DNA of 38,093 bases from assembly GCA_031277885.1 (NCBI GenBank), contig JAITLM010000223.1:1-38093 (forward strand), read 5' to 3'. The position numbers were made by a program, and so were the translations under genes. Source of the DNA: Microbacterium sp. (GTDB lineage Bacteria > Actinomycetota > Actinomycetes > Actinomycetales > Microbacteriaceae). This document shows positions 1 to 7,297 of this stretch, piece by piece; position 1 is the stretch's first letter, and each line of letters starts with the position of its first letter. The notes below the pieces were generated by a model. The model was not told where the DNA came from. It did no database searches and saw only the letters and a list, made by a program, of their open reading frames with translations.

Positions 1-465
1 GCACGCCTGGAGGGCACCGGGTGGGACGTGCCGGTCTCGGTCGCCCGGCATACGGCGTGTGCGGGTGGGGTCCAGCGGGTGCTGTTCGATGAGCGGGGCC
101 AGATCGTCTCGATCGGCACCACCGCTCGCGTCTTCACTGCGGTGCAGCGTCGTGCGATCGTCCTCCGCGACCGGGAGTGCGTGATCCCCGGCTGCCACGT
201 GCCCGCGACCTGGTGCGAGATCCACCACGTCCAAGAACACGCCCGCGGTGGGCCCACGCACACGAGCAACGGTGTCGCGCTGTGCTGGCACCACCACCGC
301 ACTCTGGAGACCTCCGGCTGGCAGGTCCGCATGCGTCACGGGGTGCCCGAGATCCGAGGCCCCCACTGGTGGGACCCCCACCGCGGCTGGCACCGGCCCC
401 GCAGCCGAGGCGGCTCCTCACGACACGCCCGCACCCCCGCCCACGCCCTCGCACCACCCGGATGA
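1..465 (+). CDS. HNH endonuclease domain protein (DUF222/13E12 type), 3' end only
   Basis: Only the C-terminal part is present: frame 1 is open from the first base, so the start lies to the left of the window. The visible 154 residues contain a complete HNH nuclease module. A CVIPGC zinc knuckle is followed by WCEIHHV, then GGPTHTSNGVALCWHHH, which gives the paired cysteines and the His-Asn-His core. Actinobacterial 13E12/DUF222 proteins end in just this way, with a long helical DUF222 region before the HNH; that region would lie outside the window. They are multicopy in Microbacteriaceae and Mycobacteria, and their role is not settled (DNA nicking or mobile-element activity is usually proposed). 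The tail is rich in Arg, His and Pro. The next gene starts 50 bp downstream with its own ribosome-binding site, so functional linkage is doubtful. Confidence 0.85.
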   Translation, partial: ARLEGTGWDVPVSVARHTACAGGVQRVLFDERGQIVSIGTTARVFTAVQRRAIVLRDRECVIPGCHVPATWCEIHHVQEHARGGPTHTSNGVALCWHHHRTLETSGWQVRMRHGVPEIRGPHWWDPHRGWHRPRSRGGSSRHARTPAHALAPPG

Positions 466-515
466 CGACCCGCGCAGAAGGCCGATTCTCACGTCCCAGG
501 CGGGAGGATGGGAGC

Positions 516-1550
516 GTGGAGACGCAGGCGGAGTTTCGGCGGTCGAGCAGGGCGATCGGCTGGCAGGTCGCGGCGGTGTGCGCCGCGCTGGTGCTGCTGG
601 GTGCCGGCCTCGCCCTCGCGTACATGTTCTGGCAGACCCGGCCGGCCGAGGTGAACGGACCGCCGGAGCCGGGCTCCGTGCGCGTGTTCCTGGACCCGGC
701 GGATCTGGTGCTCGGCGGGGTCGTGGTCGGACTGGGGGCGATCGTGTGCGCGGGTGCCGCCGCGTGGCTCATCGCCCGGCGGGCGGTGCGGCCCCTCGAG
801 GAGGCCGCCCGGATCCAGGAGCGCTTCGTCGCCGACGCGAGTCATGAACTGCGTACGCCTCTCGCGGTGCTCAATGCGCGCCTGCAGCAGCTCGCGCTGC
901 GCACCCCCGCGGACGACCCGAGGCGCGAGATCGTCGGTGCGCTGCGCGAGGATGCGGGGATCATGTCCGGGATCGTCGACGACATGCTCGCCGCCGCGAC
1001 CGGGACGGCGCCGCAGCGCGGCAGCTGCGCGCTCACCGAGGTCATGGCCGCCGCGGTCGCCGACATGACGCTGCTTGCGGAGGGCCGCGGGGTGCGGATC
1101 TCCACGTCGCCTGTGACCAGGGAGGTCGCGCTCCCCGCCGCCGACCTGCGACGCTGCCTGGTCGCACTGATCGACAACGCCATCGACCACGCGCCGTCCG
1201 GCAGCACCGTGTCCGTGACGGCCGTCGCCGAGCGCGCCACCGCTCGCATCGCCGTGGCCGACCACGGATCCGGGATCACCGGGATCGATCCGAGCCGGGT
1301 GTTCGACCGCTTCGCGCACGGATCGCCCGTGGGAGGAGAGCGGCTCGGGGACGGGCTCGGCGGAGCAGGTGCAGGTGCAGGTGCAGGAGCAGGAGCAGGC
1401 GGATCCCGCACCCGATTCGGCATCGGCCTCGCGCTCGTCGCCGAGCTCGCCGAGCGTCACGGCGGCACGGTGCGCGTGGCGCGGACCGGCCCGGACGGCA
1501 CGGTGTTCGAACTCGTGCTCCCGTTCGCCGACGAGGGGGCGGATCGATGA
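516..1550 (+). CDS. sensor histidine kinase, membrane-bound
   Basis: The product is a 344-residue two-component sensor kinase. The GTG start is chosen because a GGGAGGATGGGAG purine tract precedes it and the N-terminus then leads straight into a membrane segment (VAAVCAALVLLGAGLALAYM). A short extracytoplasmic loop of about 30 residues and a second membrane segment (VVVGLGAIVCAGAAAWLIA) follow. The cytoplasmic part has an H-box DASHELRTP with phospho-acceptor His110, an N-box LIDNAIDHAPSG with Asn221, a G1 box ADHGSGI, an F-box FDRFAHG and a G2 box FGIGLALVAELAERHGG. Between F and G2, in the ATP lid, there is an odd (Ala-Gly)6 run. The stop overlaps the start of the response regulator by 4 bp, so the two are translationally coupled. 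The tiny sensor loop suggests that membrane state or a partner protein is sensed rather than a large ligand. Confidence 0.92.
   Translation: METQAEFRRSSRAIGWQVAAVCAALVLLGAGLALAYMFWQTRPAEVNGPPEPGSVRVFLDPADLVLGGVVVGLGAIVCAGAAAWLIARRAVRPLEEAARIQERFVADASHELRTPLAVLNARLQQLALRTPADDPRREIVGALREDAGIMSGIVDDMLAAATGTAPQRGSCALTEVMAAAVADMTLLAEGRGVRISTSPVTREVALPAADLRRCLVALIDNAIDHAPSGSTVSVTAVAERATARIAVADHGSGITGIDPSRVFDRFAHGSPVGGERLGDGLGGAGAGAGAGAGAGGSRTRFGIGLALVAELAERHGGTVRVARTGPDGTVFELVLPFADEGADR
1365..1400 (+). repeat. hexanucleotide microsatellite GCAGGN x6 within the kinase gene
   Basis: Six tandem hexamers run in phase with the codons: GCAGGT three times, GCAGGA twice, GCAGGC once. They encode (Ala-Gly)6 in the lid between the F and G2 boxes of the kinase. 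A gain or loss of units would keep the frame and change only the length of a flexible lid. Confidence 0.9.
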
Positions 1551-2206
1551 GCGGCCGGCTGCTCATCGTCGAGGACGACCCCCGCCTCGGCCCGATCATG
1601 CGCGACGTGCTCTCGGCCGAGTGGACGGTGCAGCTGTGCGATGCGGCGGAGCAGGGGCTGGAGGCCGTGCTGGCGCGCGGCTTCGACGCGATCGTCGTCG
1701 ATCGGAGGCTGCCCGGGATGAGCGGCGAGGAGCTGGTGCGCGAGCTGCGCGGGCGCCGGGTGGGCACCCCGATCCTCATGCTCACGGCGCTCGGGGAGCT
1801 GCGCGACCGCGTCCAGGGCCTCGATGCGGGAGCCAACGACTACCTGGTGAAGCCGTTCGAGTTCGAGGAGCTGAGCGCCCGGCTGCGCGCTCTCACGCGC
1901 GATTACGCGGCGCCCGTCGCCGGCATCGTGATCGGCAGCTGGACGTTCCATCCCGACGACCACAGCATCGATTCGCCGTACGCCGGCCGGATCCTGCTCA
2001 CCGAGGCCGAATCGGCGTTCCTGGCCGTGCTCGCCTCCGAGCCCGAGCGCACTTTCTCCCGCGAGTACCTGCTCGAGGCGGTGTTCGCGCGCGGGGAGAG
2101 CCCGACCACGGTCGAGACCTACGTGCACTATCTCCGCCGCAAGACCGATCGGGACCTCATCCAGACGGTGCGCGGATCCGGCTACCGGCTGGGTACTCCG
2201 GCCTGA
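1547..2206 (+). CDS. OmpR/PhoB-family response regulator
   Basis: This 219-residue regulator pairs with the kinase whose stop codon it overlaps (ATGA). The receiver domain (about residues 1-115) shows the acidic pair in LLIVEDDPR, phospho-acceptor Asp52 in AIVVDRRLPG, the Thr switch in LMLTALG and Lys in LVKPFEFEE. The C-terminal winged helix (about 125-215) carries LLTEAESAFLAVLASEP, TFSREYLLEAVF, TTVETYVHYLRRKTDR and the final wing IQTVRGSGYRLG, all standard for the DNA-binding domain of the family. Such regulators bind direct repeats about 11 bp apart, and a set of exactly that kind lies upstream of the COG4705-like gene at 4220-4247. The 3' end overlaps the end of the convergent DedA gene by 25 bp. 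Confidence 0.95.
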   Translation: MSGRLLIVEDDPRLGPIMRDVLSAEWTVQLCDAAEQGLEAVLARGFDAIVVDRRLPGMSGEELVRELRGRRVGTPILMLTALGELRDRVQGLDAGANDYLVKPFEFEELSARLRALTRDYAAPVAGIVIGSWTFHPDDHSIDSPYAGRILLTEAESAFLAVLASEPERTFSREYLLEAVFARGESPTTVETYVHYLRRKTDRDLIQTVRGSGYRLGTPA

Positions 2207-2901
2207 TCGGGATCGGCCGACGTCTGCGCGGGGTCCCTCTCCGAGACCTCAGCCGCGTCCTCCCGCTGCCGCCGGGTGCGGACCATCCCGCGCACCCCGC
2301 CGATCACGACCGGGACCACCGAAACGGCGATGATCGCGATCATGAGCAGGTCGATATTGTCGACGATGCCGGGGATCCCGCCGAGCAGCAGGCCGATCGC
2401 CGTCATCCCGCACACCCACGCCACGGCCCCGATCGCGTTCCACAGCAGGAACCGGCGGTACGGCAGGCGTGCGGTGCCCGCGACGAGCGGCACGTAGGTC
2501 CGCACGATCGGCACGAACCGGCCGAGCACGAGGGACAGCGGGCCGTAGCGCTCGAAGAAGCGCTCGGTCCCCACCAGGCGGCTGGTGCGCAGCACGCGGG
2601 CGTCGTCGCGGAACAGCCGCCGGCCGTAGCGTTTGCCCAGGACGTATCCGACCTGGTCGCCGAGCACGGCCGCCGGGATGCCGACCAGGATCACCTGCCA
2701 CGGCTGGATCCCGAGGGGGCCGGCCAGGATCGCCGCCGTGACGAGCAGGGAGTCGCCGGGGAGGAACGGGAACAGCACCCCGGACTCGATGAAGATCAGC
2801 AGGGCGACGCCCGCGAGGACCCACGGTCCGAACGCGTGCAGCATCGAGGAGGCGTCCGGGAGGAGACCGGCCGGGGCCAGGGCGGAGGCGAGAAGGTTCA
2901 C
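2182..2901 (-). CDS. DedA family membrane protein
   Basis: The 239-residue integral membrane protein belongs to the DedA/SNARE-associated (VTT) family, whose members are linked to lipid-carrier flipping and to proton-motive-force and envelope-stress tolerance. Family signatures are clear. Glu39 lies in LIFIESGVLFPFLPGDSLL with Asp50, and GRFVPIVRTYVPLVAG (residues 127-142) carries the two conserved arginines. Length is typical. The start is GTG with a GGAGG element about 8 nt ahead. The gene lies 16 bp after the COG4705-like gene on the same strand and is probably cotranscribed with it from the promoter near 4208. Its last 25 bp overlap the end of the response-regulator gene on the other strand. 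The C-terminal 35 residues are charged and cytoplasmic. Confidence 0.93.
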   Translation of the reverse strand: MNLLASALAPAGLLPDASSMLHAFGPWVLAGVALLIFIESGVLFPFLPGDSLLVTAAILAGPLGIQPWQVILVGIPAAVLGDQVGYVLGKRYGRRLFRDDARVLRTSRLVGTERFFERYGPLSLVLGRFVPIVRTYVPLVAGTARLPYRRFLLWNAIGAVAWVCGMTAIGLLLGGIPGIVDNIDLLMIAIIAVSVVPVVIGGVRGMVRTRRQREDAAEVSERDPAQTSADPDQAGVPSR

Positions 2902-2917
2902 GATGTCGTCCTCCGGC

Positions 2918-4207
2918 TCAGGCGCCGAGATCCTTCAGCAGCACCGCGAGCTCGGCCTCCTGCGCCGCGGGTGCGGCCGCCTTCACTCCGGGGTGATCGA
3001 TCGCGTAGGCCTGCAGCACGGCGTCCATCTCGTGATCCAGGAACGTCCACGCCGTGGAGTCCGCCGCCTGCAGCGTGCTCTGGTCGGCGTCCCAGGCGTC
3101 GCGCATCTTCTGCACGGTCGCGTGGGATCCGGCCGTGTCCCCGCTCCTGTCCTGCTGCACGGCGGTCTGCGCGAGGCTCACGTACTTGGCGACCGCGTCC
3201 TTCGGCAGATGCGCGGTGACCTGCTGCGGAGTGAGCTGCGTCACAGGCCCGCTCGATGCGCCGTCGTCCTGCGCGGACGCGGTCTGGTGCGGCAGGAGCG
3301 CGGCGATCGTGAGGATCGCGGCCGTGAGGACGCCGAGGGCGACGAACCCGATGAGTCCTGCTCGTTCGCGGCCAGGACTCGTGATGATCCGGGAGGCGTG
3401 CGCGGCGTCGTAGGTCTCCACGACGTCGCGGCGGGTGACGGCGAGGTAGATCACTGTGGCGAGGATCAGGCCGAGGAAGATCATGCTGGTCGCGAAGGTG
3501 CCGAGACCCAGGCCGACGGGGTCGCCCGGGTTCGCGGGCTGCGTGGGGGAGCCGAGGAAGTCGCCGATGTTGGCACCGAGCGGCCGGGTGAGGATGTAGG
3601 CCAGCCAGAACGACAGCACCGGGTTCGCGCCGCCGCGCCACAGCGCGGTGATCGCGAGGATCAGCCCGAGCGGGAGCAGCACGGCGACGCCGGGGCTCCA
3701 CCCGGTCAGCTCCAGCGTCCAGTCCCCGGTCGCGGTGCCGAGGGCGAACGTGACGAGAACGGTGAGCCAGTAGAAGCCCTCACGGGGGCGGGTGTCGATC
3801 GCGTGGATCGACAGCGTGCGCTCGCGCGCCCACCAGATCCAGAACACCACCCCGAGCAGCGCGGCGAACACCGCCGAGGAGATCCACAACGGCACGTTGA
3901 GCTGGTCGGTGAGGATGTCGGTGTAGAGCGTGCCGGTGATCGACACGACCACGACCGTCAGCCAGTACGGGAACGGCGAGTAGCGCCGGAGGCTGATCTG
4001 CACGGCCAGCACGACGGCGAGCACCACGGTGAAGATCCAGGCCGTGTTCGTGAGCCCGACGCCGAGCGTGAGGTTGATCCAGTCCGCGAAGCTCTCGCCG
4101 ACCGTGGTGCACAGGATCTTGATGATCCAGAACCAGATCGTGACCTCGGGGACCTTGTTCAGCAGGCGTCCCGCGGTCGCCGCGCGCGCGGTGCTCGTCG
4201 TCGTCAT
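2918..4207 (-). CDS. COG4705-like multispanning membrane protein with C-terminal extracytoplasmic domain
   Basis: The 429-residue protein resembles the uncharacterised membrane proteins of COG4705. Residues 15-270 hold about eight hydrophobic segments with recurring Gly-Asp/Glu-Asp motifs between them (TTVGESFADW, GTATGDWTLE, GANIGDFLG), an internal-repeat look typical of that group. After a further membrane segment near 295-315 (IGFVALGVLTAAILTIAALL), about 110 hydrophilic, Ala/Asp-rich residues would lie outside the membrane. I do not know the transported substance or signal. The ATG has no ribosome-binding site, but a TAGCGT box ends 6 nt before it, so a leaderless mRNA is likely. It heads a probable operon with dedA and is likely controlled by the neighbouring response regulator. 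The exact role is unknown. Confidence 0.8.
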   Translation of the reverse strand: MTTTSTARAATAGRLLNKVPEVTIWFWIIKILCTTVGESFADWINLTLGVGLTNTAWIFTVVLAVVLAVQISLRRYSPFPYWLTVVVVSITGTLYTDILTDQLNVPLWISSAVFAALLGVVFWIWWARERTLSIHAIDTRPREGFYWLTVLVTFALGTATGDWTLELTGWSPGVAVLLPLGLILAITALWRGGANPVLSFWLAYILTRPLGANIGDFLGSPTQPANPGDPVGLGLGTFATSMIFLGLILATVIYLAVTRRDVVETYDAAHASRIITSPGRERAGLIGFVALGVLTAAILTIAALLPHQTASAQDDGASSGPVTQLTPQQVTAHLPKDAVAKYVSLAQTAVQQDRSGDTAGSHATVQKMRDAWDADQSTLQAADSTAWTFLDHEMDAVLQAYAIDHPGVKAAAPAAQEAELAVLLKDLGA

Positions 4208-4247
4208 GCTTCGACGCTAGGAAGGCGTCACCAAGGACCCGCCAAGG
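4208..4247 (-). promoter_or_regulatory. leaderless promoter with three 11-bp-phased direct repeats (candidate response-regulator site)
   Basis: Read on the minus strand, CCTTGG, CCTTGG and CCTTCC start at 4247, 4236 and 4225, each exactly 11 bp apart. They are followed at once by a -10 box TAGCGT (4219-4214) and, 6 nt later, the ATG at 4207. There is no good -35 hexamer; the repeats occupy its place. This is the architecture of promoters activated by OmpR/PhoB-type regulators, one of which is encoded 2 kb away. Confidence 0.6.
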
Positions 4248-4280
4248 AACTGGCTTCGGAACGGGACGGACGAGCTCGGG

Positions 4281-6362
4281 TCAGACCTTCTCGGGCGGAC
4301 CGGCGGGGCGCTGCACCCGGCGGCCGGGCTGGGCGTTCGCGTCGCCGTAGAGGGGACGACCGGCGCGCTGCTGGCCGGGCACGGGCCGCGAGCGGCGTCC
4401 GTAAATGAGCTCGGAGGAGTCGAGCAGCCACGGCACGAGCGTGATCGTGACGCCGTGCACCAGCATCAGCTGGTTGGCCACGCGGCGGGCGCGGCGGTTG
4501 TGCAGGATCGATTCCCACCAGTGCCCGACGATGTACTGCGGCAGGTACACGGTGACCACCGCGGGGCCGTGCTTCTGCCGGTACTTGTTGATGTACGCCT
4601 CGACCGGCGCCGCGTAGTGGCGGAACGGCGACTCGACGATCACGAGCGGGATCGGGATCCGGTGCTGCTGCCAGTCCTTCTGCAGCTGCACGCCGTCCTC
4701 GGGGTTCGCGGCGACGTGCAGCGCGATCGTCTTCTGGTGCTTGGCGGCGATCGCGTAGTCGATCGCCTTGATCACCGGCTTCTGCAGCCGGTTGACGAGG
4801 ATGATCGCGACGTCGCCCTCGGATCCGAAATGGGTCGTGTCGTCGATCGAGATCTCGTGCTCGACGTCGCGGTAGTACCGCTTGACGCCCATCATGAGCA
4901 GAGCGAGGAGCGGGATCGCGATGAACACCATCCAGGCGCCGTGCGTGAACTTGGTGATCGTGACGATCACGAGCACGGCGATCGTCATGGACGCGCCGAG
5001 AGAGTTGATCGCGAGGCCCGTGTACGCCGTGCGGCGCACCGGCTGCGCATCCTTCACGCTCATGACCTTCGTGCCGGCGAGCAGGCGCCGCCAATGCCGC
5101 ACCATGCCGACCTGACCGAGCGAGAACGACACGAACACGCCGATGATGTAGAGCTGGATCAGGTTCGTCAGGTTGGCCTGGAACAGCACCAGCACGCCGA
5201 TCGCGGCGATGCCGAGCAGGATCATGCCGTTCGAGAACACGAGGCGGTCGCCGCGGGTGTTGAGAGCCTTGGGCGCGTAGCCGTCGCGGGCGAGCACCGC
5301 GCCGAGCAGCGGGAAGCCGTTGAACGCGGTGTTGGCCGCGAGCAGCAGCACGCAGGCGGTGGCCGCCTGGATGATGAAGAACGGCAGGGACCCGCCGCCG
5401 AACACGGCCGACGCGATCTGCGCCATGAGGGACTGCTGGGGGAGCGCGCAGTTGAAGCCGACGAGATCGCGGCACGGGTTCTCCGCGTAGTGCACCTGGG
5501 TGATCAGGCCGAGCGCGGTGAGGCCGGTGAACAGCAGGATCGCGATCCCGCCCATCATCGCGAGCGTCGCCTGCGCGTTGCCGATCTTCGGGATCCGGAA
5601 CGCCTGCACGCCGTTCGAGACGGCCTCGACGCCGGTCAGGGCGGAACAGCCGCTGGAGAACGCGCGCAGCACGAGGAGGATGACCGCCGCGTTCGCGAGC
5701 TGGTCGCCGTGCATCGCGTACTGCGCGCTCTCGGCGACCGGGGCGTCGCCGAGGAAGGTGCGCACCAGGCCCGTGACGATCATGACGCCGACGGATCCGA
5801 CGAAGACGTACGTCGGGATCGCGAAGAAGGTGGACGCCTCGCGCACGCCGCGCAGGTTCACGACCACGATGAGGATGACGAAGCCGACCGCGAGCTCGAC
5901 GCGCCAGGGGTCGAGCTGCGGCACGGCGGAGATGATGTTGTCCACGCCCGAGGCGATCGACACCGAGACGGTGAGGATGTAGTCGACGAGGAGGGCCGCA
6001 GCCACGACGACGCCGGGGATCTCGCCGAGGTTCTTCGAGGCGACCTCGTAGTCGCCGCCGCCCGAGGGGTAGGCCTGGATGAGCTTGCGGTAGCTCAGCA
6101 CGATCACGATCAGCAGCAGCACGACCGCCGCGGCGACCCAGGGGGCGAAGGTCAGGAACGCCAGTCCGCCGAGCCCCAGGGTCATCAGCATCTCCTGCGG
6201 GCCGTAGGCCACGGAGGAGAGTGCGTCGGATGCGAAGATCGGCAGCGCCATCCGTTTCGGGAGGAGCTGTTCGTTCGCCTTCTCTGTGCTGAGCGGCTCC
6301 CCGAGCAGGATGCGTTTGGCTACCTGCGGGGCGTCGGCGCTCTCACGGCTGTCATTTGCCAC
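4281..6362 (-). CDS. kimA: KimA-like APC superfamily potassium transporter
   Basis: The 693-residue permease aligns by eye along its length with Bacillus subtilis KimA (YdaO), a proton/potassium symporter of the APC superfamily. Shared blocks include the N-terminal RILLGEPL and SSDALSSVAYG-like (ASDALSSVAYG) motif, SYRKLIQAYPSGGGDYEVA, LLVDYILTVSVSIASG, the very typical FSSGCSALTGVEAVSNG, LAANTAFNGFPLLGAVLARD, and in the soluble tail YLPQYIVGHWWESILHN. About twelve membrane segments precede a cytoplasmic C-terminal domain (from about residue 480) of the kind that binds regulators in KimA. The last 40 residues are an Arg/Pro/Gly-rich extension. The start is GTG without a ribosome-binding site but with a promoter placed for a leaderless transcript. 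Potassium as substrate is inferred from homology; some actinobacterial relatives are annotated only as amino-acid permeases. Confidence 0.82.
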   Translation of the reverse strand: MANDSRESADAPQVAKRILLGEPLSTEKANEQLLPKRMALPIFASDALSSVAYGPQEMLMTLGLGGLAFLTFAPWVAAAVVLLLIVIVLSYRKLIQAYPSGGGDYEVASKNLGEIPGVVVAAALLVDYILTVSVSIASGVDNIISAVPQLDPWRVELAVGFVILIVVVNLRGVREASTFFAIPTYVFVGSVGVMIVTGLVRTFLGDAPVAESAQYAMHGDQLANAAVILLVLRAFSSGCSALTGVEAVSNGVQAFRIPKIGNAQATLAMMGGIAILLFTGLTALGLITQVHYAENPCRDLVGFNCALPQQSLMAQIASAVFGGGSLPFFIIQAATACVLLLAANTAFNGFPLLGAVLARDGYAPKALNTRGDRLVFSNGMILLGIAAIGVLVLFQANLTNLIQLYIIGVFVSFSLGQVGMVRHWRRLLAGTKVMSVKDAQPVRRTAYTGLAINSLGASMTIAVLVIVTITKFTHGAWMVFIAIPLLALLMMGVKRYYRDVEHEISIDDTTHFGSEGDVAIILVNRLQKPVIKAIDYAIAAKHQKTIALHVAANPEDGVQLQKDWQQHRIPIPLVIVESPFRHYAAPVEAYINKYRQKHGPAVVTVYLPQYIVGHWWESILHNRRARRVANQLMLVHGVTITLVPWLLDSSELIYGRRSRPVPGQQRAGRPLYGDANAQPGRRVQRPAGPPEKV

Positions 6363-6399
6363 GAGCGGCTAAATTACGCCTGGAACGGGGCGGATGCAA
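6363..6399 (-). promoter_or_regulatory. promoter of the kimA-like gene
   Basis: On the minus strand TTGCAT (6399-6394) and TAATTT (6376-6371) are separated by 17 bp. The GTG start at 6362 begins 8 nt after the -10 box, consistent with a leaderless or nearly leaderless transcript. I found no recognisable c-di-AMP riboswitch between promoter and start; there is no room for one. Confidence 0.55.
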
Positions 6400-6558
6400 T
6401 TTCGCACGCGGGTTGTTGCATCACTGCTCCATCACTCTTTGCCCGGATCCGATCCCGGGCGTGTCCGGAGCCGGTATTCGCGCGGGTGCGGAGAGCGCTC
6501 TCCTCGACTCGGGGGTGCGCTCAGAACGAACACACAGGAGATCCGAACTCCTTTTGCG

Positions 6559-6571
6559 TAGCGTCGCTGAC
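6559..6571 (+). promoter_or_regulatory. -10 box for leaderless small alarmone synthetase mRNA
   Basis: TAGCGT (6559-6564) stands 7 nt before the ATG at 6572 and no ribosome-binding site lies in the usual place. The hexamer is identical to the -10 box before the COG4705-like gene. No clear -35 box is visible. The site decides the start at 6572. Confidence 0.45.
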
Positions 6572-7264
6572 ATGAGCATGGCCCCCCTGGACGACGATGC
6601 GCTGAACCAGACCCTGTCCGAGGCGCGCGAGCTGCGCGACGAGTTCCAGCGGTTCCTGCACGAGTACGAGTTCGGGATGCGCGAGATCGAGACGAAGATC
6701 TCGATCCTGCGCGACGAGTTCACCCATCACCACTCCTACAACCCGATCGAGCACGTGAAGAGCCGGGTCAAGACGCCCGACAGCATCGTGGAGAAGGTGG
6801 CGCGCCGGGGGATCGAGCCCGACTTCGACACGATCCGCGCGAACATCACCGACATCGCCGGTGTGCGCGTGACGTGCAGCTTCGTCGCCGACGTGTACCG
6901 GCTGTTCGATCTGCTCGCCGCGCAGGACGACATCACGGTCCGCATCGTGAAGGACTACATCGCGACGCCGAAGGCCAACGGCTACCGCAGCCTGCACGCG
7001 ATCCTCGAGGTGCCGGTGTTCCTCTCCTCCGGGCCCATCATGGTGCCGGTCGAGGTGCAGTTCCGCACGATCGCGATGGACTTCTGGGCCAGCCTCGAGC
7101 ACAAGATCCACTACAAGTTCCAGGGCCAGGTGCCGGCCCACCTCGTGGACGACCTCACCGCGGCGGCCGACGCCGCGAGCGAGCTCGACGAGCGCATGGA
7201 GCGGCTGCACCACGAGGCGCACGCCCCGCTCGCCGCGCTGCCGCCCGTCCGCGTCGACGTCTGA
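6572..7264 (+). CDS. small alarmone synthetase, (p)ppGpp synthetase of the RelQ/YjbM type
   Basis: The 230-residue protein is a stand-alone RelA/SpoT-like synthetase domain, which transfers pyrophosphate from ATP to GDP or GTP. It has no hydrolase, TGS or ACT domain. Visible family motifs: YNPIEHVKSRVKTPDSIVEK (57-76), DIAGVRVTCSF (94-104) with the metal-binding Asp94, KDYIATPKANGYRSLH (127-142) and VEVQFRTIAMDFWASLEH (160-177) with catalytic Glu161. The N-terminal helix and C-terminal helical tail match RelQ-like enzymes, which work as tetramers. The reading frame stays open back to 6356, but ATG 6572 fits the promoter and the conserved N-terminus. The gene is divergent from the kimA-like gene; the 3' end faces the ABC exporter genes across a perfect hairpin. 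Confidence 0.9.
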   Translation: MSMAPLDDDALNQTLSEARELRDEFQRFLHEYEFGMREIETKISILRDEFTHHHSYNPIEHVKSRVKTPDSIVEKVARRGIEPDFDTIRANITDIAGVRVTCSFVADVYRLFDLLAAQDDITVRIVKDYIATPKANGYRSLHAILEVPVFLSSGPIMVPVEVQFRTIAMDFWASLEHKIHYKFQGQVPAHLVDDLTAAADAASELDERMERLHHEAHAPLAALPPVRVDV

Positions 7265-7267
7265 GGA

Positions 7268-7296
7268 CGGATCCGCGACGACCGAGCGCGGATCCG
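7268..7296. terminator. bidirectional hairpin between convergent genes
   Basis: CGGATCCGCG (7268-7277) and CGCGGATCCG (7287-7296) form a perfect 10-bp stem with a 9-nt loop. It lies exactly between the stop codons of the alarmone synthetase and the ABC permease. There is no T-run, as is usual in this group, so terminator function is inferred from position and stem. Confidence 0.6.
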
Positions 7297-7297
7297 C

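Noticed and set aside
1..465. Homing endonuclease or intein.
   Set aside because: The HNH motif with the CVIPGC knuckle and the tail is that of DUF222/13E12 proteins; no intein splicing motifs are seen.
177..515. Upstream start for the histidine kinase.
   Set aside because: The frame is open, but it overlaps the HNH gene, encodes an Arg/Pro-rich sequence unlike kinases, and a good ribosome-binding site precedes GTG 516.
6363..6571. c-di-AMP (ydaO-type) riboswitch upstream of the kimA-like gene.
   Set aside because: I cannot find its conserved core, and the promoter sits directly before the start codon, leaving no leader.
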